Assembly: GCA_016584305.1 (NCBI GenBank)
Contig: JACEEZ010018830.1
Span: 25,441 to 89,440, forward strand
Source of the DNA: Chionoecetes opilio
Lineage: Eukaryota; Arthropoda; Malacostraca; Decapoda; Majidae
Direction of reading: 5' to 3'
DNA length: 64,000 nt
Shown: positions 59,620-64,000 of the stretch, in pieces
Layout of the letters: the number at the start of each line of letters is the position of its first letter
Numbering within the stretch: position 1 is the first letter of the stretch
Notes under the pieces: model-generated
Database searches by the model: none
The model's input: only the letters and a program-made list of their open reading frames with translations
What the model was told of the DNA's origin: nothing
Made by a program: the position numbers and the translations under genes

Positions 59620-61757
59620 TGTTAAGAGGTAGAGGCCGGGGGCGTGGTAATCGCGCCCCCGACCCGGTTTTGCCCGGGAGGCCCGACCATGCAAACCCCT
59701 CCTATGCCGACGCAGGGGAGGGGTCTGCCTATGACGAGTACGGGGCAAAGCCCTCGGGAATCCCGCACTCTAAATCAAGTGGTAGGGCCCTCTAGCCCAA
59801 CTTTTTCTTATGGGGGTGGCCGAGGCGGTGCAGAGGCGGCGCCTGCCCGTCAAATCACTCCTGGGATCAACCTGCGGAGGGTTCTTCGTGTGGGCTCGTG
59901 GAACGTTCTGAGCCTCTCAGACGATCATCGACTACCTCTCCTATCGGGCGAGCTCAGTAGGCTGAGGGTGGATATAGTGGGACTCTCTGAGACGAGGAGG
60001 CCTGGCAGTGGCGAGACTAGCAGTGGGGGTTACACCTACTACTGGTCCGGCATGAGCAATGGTCACCGTGTACGGGGAGTAGCTATAGGCGTCTCAAGCA
60101 AACTGCAGCCGTCAGTTGTTGAGGTTACTCAGAATGATGAGCGTATAGCTAATGCAGGAGAGGATGAAACACACTCTGGGTTTCATGTCTCTTGTTGCAG
60201 TGTACGCTACTACCGAGATGCGTAAAACTGAAGAGAAGGAGATGTTCTATGCCAAACTCGACTCTGTATTAGACCAGTGTCCTCCTCGGGACACACTCAT
60301 TGTCTTGGGCGACTTCAATGCTACTACTGGCACTGTGAGAGATGGCCACGAGTTGTGTGTTGGTCCCCATGGCTCCGGTACCAGAAACACCAACAGTTCT
60401 CTGCTTCTGAACTTTGCAAGGTCCAGAAGGTTTAGAATTGCAAGTTCTTGGTATTAGAGACCAGAGCTGCACCGCTGGACATGGTATAGTAATGCCGGAG
60501 GGGTAGCTAAGGAGATCGACCACATCCTCGTTAGTACTCGTTGGAGGATCCTCCAGAACTGCAGGGTTTACCGGAGTGCTGAGTTCTTTGGAACAGATCA
60601 CAGACTTGTTGTTACTACACTTTAGCTTCATGTCAAGTCCAGAAGAATCTCAAGAGGTAACCATACTGTGTTTCATCTTGAGAAACTGAAGGACTTGACA
60701 TGTGCTCATGAGTATGCGGTGGCAGTCTCAAATTGGTTTGATGTGCTCGGTGCTCTCGGGGACCCTGTAGAACTGTGGGATACCTTCAAACGTGAAACTC
60801 TACAGGCTGCCAAGGAGTGTATTGGGGAGCGCCCGAGGTCAAGGCGTGGTTTTGTCTAGACGGAGACGCTGGAGAAAATCGAGGAGAGTCGCGCTGCCAG
60901 GCTGGCTGGGAACCGGGACCAGCACAGGGCTCTGTCACGCTGGACTAAAACTCTCCTGAGGAGAGACAAGGAGAGGTATGTCAGGAGTCTCGCTGAGGAT
61001 GTCGAGGGTCATTTGAACGCTAATGACCTCCGACCCGCCTACCGAGCCCTGAAGAAGCTCCGTTCCAAGTCTCCTTCTCGGGCGAGTGCTATTCGAACAG
61101 CAGATGGGCGCCTCGTGTCGGACATGGATGGACAGATGGCTCGTTGGGCTGAGTACTTTGGGCAGCTGTTCACGGTGGACCCTCCAACTGAGCAGCTTCA
61201 CACCACTGGGTTACAGGCAGTGGATGCCGATCCTCCCATTGACGAAAGCACACCCTCTCTTGACGAAGTCAGAGAGGCTGTAGCAAAGTTGAAGGGTGGA
61301 AAGGCAGCTGGTGTTTGTAATATCAGTGCGGAGCTCCTCAAAGCTGGGGGTGAGGCCATGATCCACGGGTTGCATGCTGTCCTGACTGCCGTGTGGCAAT
61401 CAGGTACCATTCCTCCTGACTGGAAAAGGGGGCTGGTCGTCCCTATCTGGAAAGGGAAAGGGGACCGTCAGGACTGCAACAATTACCGCGGTATTACACT
61501 GCTCAGCGTACCAGGCAAGGTGCTTGCCCATCTATTGCTGACACGAATTCGCAGTCATCTGGTGATGCATCAGAGACCTCAGCAGTCTGGGTTCACGCCT
61601 GGTAAGTCAACAACGGACCGTATCCTAGTGCTTCGTGTCCTGGTGGAACGCCGACGTGAGTTTCGACAGGGGATGCTTGCAGGCTATGTTGATCTCAAGA
61701 AGGCGTTTGACTCAGTGCATCGTGAGTCATTCTGGGATCTTCTGCGACTTCGAGGTA
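59620..61757 (+). pseudogene. LINE with apurinic endonuclease and partial reverse transcriptase
   Basis: An Arg/Gly-rich leader (59,620-59,860) is followed by the endonuclease: VGSWNVLSLSD (N), DIVGLSETRRPG (E), LIVLGDFNATTG (D/N), AKEIDHILVS (D) and FFGTDHRLV (DH). The RT starts at about 61,270 with LKGGKAAGVCNISAELLK, PPDWKRGLVVPIWKGKGD, NNYRGITLLSVPGKVLAHLL, QSGFTPGKSTTDRI and YVDLKKAFDSVHRES (first catalytic D). One slip near 60,150 and three TAG stops (about 60,455, 60,624 and 60,857) interrupt an otherwise single frame. It is truncated after LLRLRG by an inserted DNA element and not resumed. I recognise the family as a common invertebrate LINE; its clade (RTE- or I-like) is uncertain. 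Confidence 0.85.
61013..61757 (+). CDS. Longest intact LINE frame (endonuclease linker to RT palm)
   Basis: About 248 codons of LINE protein without a stop, from NANDLRPAYRALKKLRSKSP to WDLLRLRG. The frame runs on 45 codons into the inserted element (KQTLISDKNESQ...), which is not LINE sequence. It includes RT blocks up to the first palm aspartate. The YADD-type box lies beyond the truncation and is absent. Not an independent gene. Confidence 0.7.
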
Positions 61758-62621
61758 AACAAACATTGATTTCCGACAAAAACGAGAGCCAGATTAATTC
61801 AAAACACACCAAAACTATTCAGCAAAACTTAAGTTTCGGCCTTGAAATCGGTTGTTGCCCAATAACAAAAATTTACCAAGATATTACACTGTAAGGTAAC
61901 CATCTCTACCTTTTTGTTATTGTTGAAGGGCACCGATGTCGGGATCGAAGATATTCACCATGGTTTACACCTGTGAATCTATCACAGTTGCGAGGGTTGA
62001 TTAGTCTTCCTCAGGAAGGTACAGGTCAAGGCATGATGGTATGGTGAGATTCGGCCTTGAGGCGGATGAAGTTGTGGCGCCGTGATGGGTCTTGGTGTGA
62101 TGTGTGGAAGGCTTCTGTGCCGTCTACAGGTACCGTTGTGGCCTTTTTACTAGCACTCTTTCCTGTTACAGTTTACAATTTCCTTATCCATAGAGATACA
62201 GGGTGAGGATTGAGGGATCGAGGTGGTATAAAGGCCTACCCTGTCTCCCATCCATTTACAGTGGAGAGCGGCAGCGGGACTGCGGGAGGGGGTGATGTTT
62301 ACATCTGACGGCCATCTTGGCAGCAGAAACCACGACCTTGTTGCCCCACCTCTTGTATTCTCTTAAACTCCAACTTATTTTTGGTATTATGCATTACTGT
62401 TGATATTATTAGTAACACAGTTACAAATCTTTGTTCAAATATTGTGTTCAGTGGTCTGCTGCTCAACACAGATCACTCCAGACCCCCTTAGTAATACACC
62501 ACCGGCCATTCTGCCTTCTCTGCCCGACCTCTCATTAGTAACAGGGCCGCATTAGACGCAGGGTGAATTTTGCATTCCCTAACTTGGAAAAAAACTGCGT
62601 CTTATGCGCCAGCAAATACGG
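61758..62621 (-). mobile_element. DNA element (family E, copy 2) inserted in the LINE
   Basis: AACAAACATTGATTTCCGAC to TTATGCGCCAGCAAATACGG, flanked by TA. It is the inverse of parts of 14,192-16,268, lacking the SINE and ~1 kb present there. The insertion cuts the LINE after LLRLRG. No transposase. The two ends are not obviously inverted repeats, so one end may be non-original. Confidence 0.65.
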
Positions 62622-62912
62622 TATATGTAACGCCGTAAACTGTGCCGTGACTGACGGCCACTTGACCACTTCACTCTTGTGATCTTCTCTCCTCTGTGGT
62701 TGTGATGTTATTCTGAAGGGGGCGCTGCAGCCCTCAGGCTGGGACAGGGAACTAGTGTAATGCTCCATTTGAGAGAGTGGAGAGTGATACACCATCCCTG
62801 GGCCCACAATTATCCCTTATGAATCCCCTCAGAAGAATCCTTTCACAGGTGCACTGACAGGGTAACAATCACAATTCAGGGAATACATTTTATTTCCCAT
62901 TATATATATATA

Positions 62913-63654
62913 CAGTAAAACCCTTATAACTCGGCATTGTATAACTCGCAATTTGATATAACGCGGCAAGGCAAAGACAACTTTTTTTTTTTTTTTTTTT
63001 TTTTTTAGGTTATTTTTTTAATACATATATGCCCATAGCGCCAGTAGGCAGTGACTTCCAGGGCTCAGATGGCAGGCCCTGGAGGCTCACTTGAGGGCTG
63101 TGATGGTTGGCCCTCGCCCATGGTGGCACAGGCAGCATTTTTATAGTGACGCCTGTGATTAGAGGCTCATGCCGCCCCCCTGTGTCCTCCTATGCACTCA
63201 CAGTCGAAGGTAGAGTTAATGGACAGGGCATGTGGGTGTTCTTAGGTCACTCCATGGTGCAGAAAGATTTTAAGTGGATTTATGGGTCTCACTCGGGATC
63301 GAACTCGTGTCTTCGAGAACGCCACCCGGTGACGCTAACCACTCTGCTACCGCCTCCCCTAAACTGCATCTCTTGGTTTTCACTCGGCATATCATGCCCT
63401 CACAACCTCTTGTGTGAACATGTAAACAGAAAGTCTGCAAAAAATAATGTATCTCGGCATATTATAGTTATAACTGTATCTCTTTGCTTACACTCGGCAT
63501 ATCCTCAGTCGCATAAAGTCGTGTTTTTGTCCTATTGACCCTTTCCTGCAGGCTCAGGCTCTTCACTTTCATTCCCTTCCTGCTGGAGACACCCTTGCGT
63601 GATGGAGCTGACATCTTGAAATACAGTACTGTATCATGGACGTACTGTAGTAAC

Positions 63655-63685
<31 letters not shown>

Positions 63686-63777
63686 ATATCAGAAGAGGAC
63701 ATTTGCATAATTCGGCATATTGAATAACTCAGCAAGGGCCAGAGTCCCTATCGTGCCCAGTTATAAGGCTTTTACTG
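62913..63777. mobile_element. Tigger-type MITE (family B), last copy
   Basis: CAGTAAAACCCTTATAACTC to CAGTTATAAGGCTTTTACTG with TA on each side. It includes a poly-T run, the tRNA-like segment (63,295-63,362) and, on the minus strand from 63614, MSAPSRKGVSSRKGMKVKSL then SLQERV, the transposase N-terminus. The catalytic core is absent. Confidence 0.9.
63295..63362 (-). repeat. tRNA-like (pol III promoter) segment in the family B element
   Basis: Same as 41,930-41,995: GCGGTAGCAGAGTGGTTAGC and GAGTTCGATCCCGAGT on the minus strand. Its presence in two independent copies shows that the parent element carried it. Confidence 0.7.
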
Positions 63778-63784
63778 TATTGAC

Positions 63785-63875
63785 CTTGGTGAGACTCGAA
63801 CTCACTCCGTATTGACTTCGCCCTCCAACGAAACCACAGTCGGAAGCAGTACCACTGTACCAAAGGATTAATCCA
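63785..63875 (-). repeat. Second tRNA-like sequence, probable SINE head or tRNA relic
   Basis: On the minus strand, TTTGGTACAGTGGTACTGC (A-box-like) and GAGTTCGAGTCTCACC (B box) are separated by ~45 bp, with CCTTTGG and CCAAGG at the ends able to pair. The long spacing and poor anticodon arm argue against a functional tRNA. No tail or target duplication is visible before the window ends. Confidence 0.5.
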
Positions 63876-64000
63876 CTTGATAAGCGATGGTCTAGATATT
63901 CATAGCACTACATAGACACACCCCACACCACACTCCGTGCAACAGTGATATGTCTGGTGCGTCAGGAACTCCATATTTTTTGAAGTTTTTCATATGCAAA

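Noticed and set aside
63785..63875. Functional tRNA gene at the right edge
   Set aside because: A and B boxes are present but the anticodon and D arms do not fold acceptably and the box spacing is long; kept only as a tRNA-like relic.

Overview
The window is eukaryotic, intron-containing DNA, about 64 kb, and almost all of it is transposable elements (TEs), satellites and their decayed remains. The TE mix (Tigger/pogo elements and MITEs, a Tc1 element, Jockey-like and endonuclease-type LINEs, Ty3/Gypsy elements, a piggyBac-type MITE, tRNA-derived SINEs), the CA-rich minisatellites and the LINE protein style point to an arthropod, most likely a decapod crustacean such as a crab. That assignment is inference. 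No bacterial, CRISPR or operon features are present.

Layout. 1-3.3 kb: a three-exon Tigger-type transposase gene on the minus strand, leaving the window at the left edge, with a ~70-bp minisatellite in one intron. 3.5-11.4 kb: tandem and nested MITEs of several TIR families, including a 1.47-kb fold-back palindrome. 11.5-14.2 kb: a complete DNA transposon with an uninterrupted 746-codon transposase, the best-preserved gene here. 14.2-21.7 kb: a SINE-bearing element, then a short LTR retroelement; a low-quality copy of the same block lies just left of a single N and looks like a gap-fill artefact. 21.8-25.5 kb: a MITE, then three internal exons of a probable host gene. 25.6-29.3 kb: nested MITEs, a palindrome, a LINE 3' end and a solo LTR. 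29.3-38 kb: a decayed multi-domain gene of a repeated metazoan family (FEN1/PIN-like C-terminus) split by a 4.4-kb Gypsy element with LTRs, polypurine tract and protease/RNase H/integrase remnants.

39.0-47.0 kb: a Jockey-like LINE split by a 6.9-kb fold-back element that itself holds Tigger MITEs, a hAT-type MITE and a Tc1 element, the deepest nesting in the window. 47.7-48.3 kb: a piggyBac-type MITE inside an older repeat. 49.2-54.2 kb: a second, badly eroded Gypsy element. 55.9-57.4 kb: a ~30-bp GT-rich minisatellite. 58.7-59.5 kb: an intact MADF-type ORF (host gene or Harbinger accessory gene). 59.6-61.8 kb: a LINE with endonuclease and partial reverse transcriptase, cut off by another DNA element. 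62.9-63.8 kb: a last Tigger MITE with a tRNA-like internal promoter.

Sequence quality is uneven. About 16.64-18.39 kb and 50-58 kb are rich in homopolymer slips and short deletions, so broken reading frames there may be assembly error rather than evolution. Functional protein-coding candidates are few: the 746-aa transposase, the three-exon host gene and the MADF ORF.
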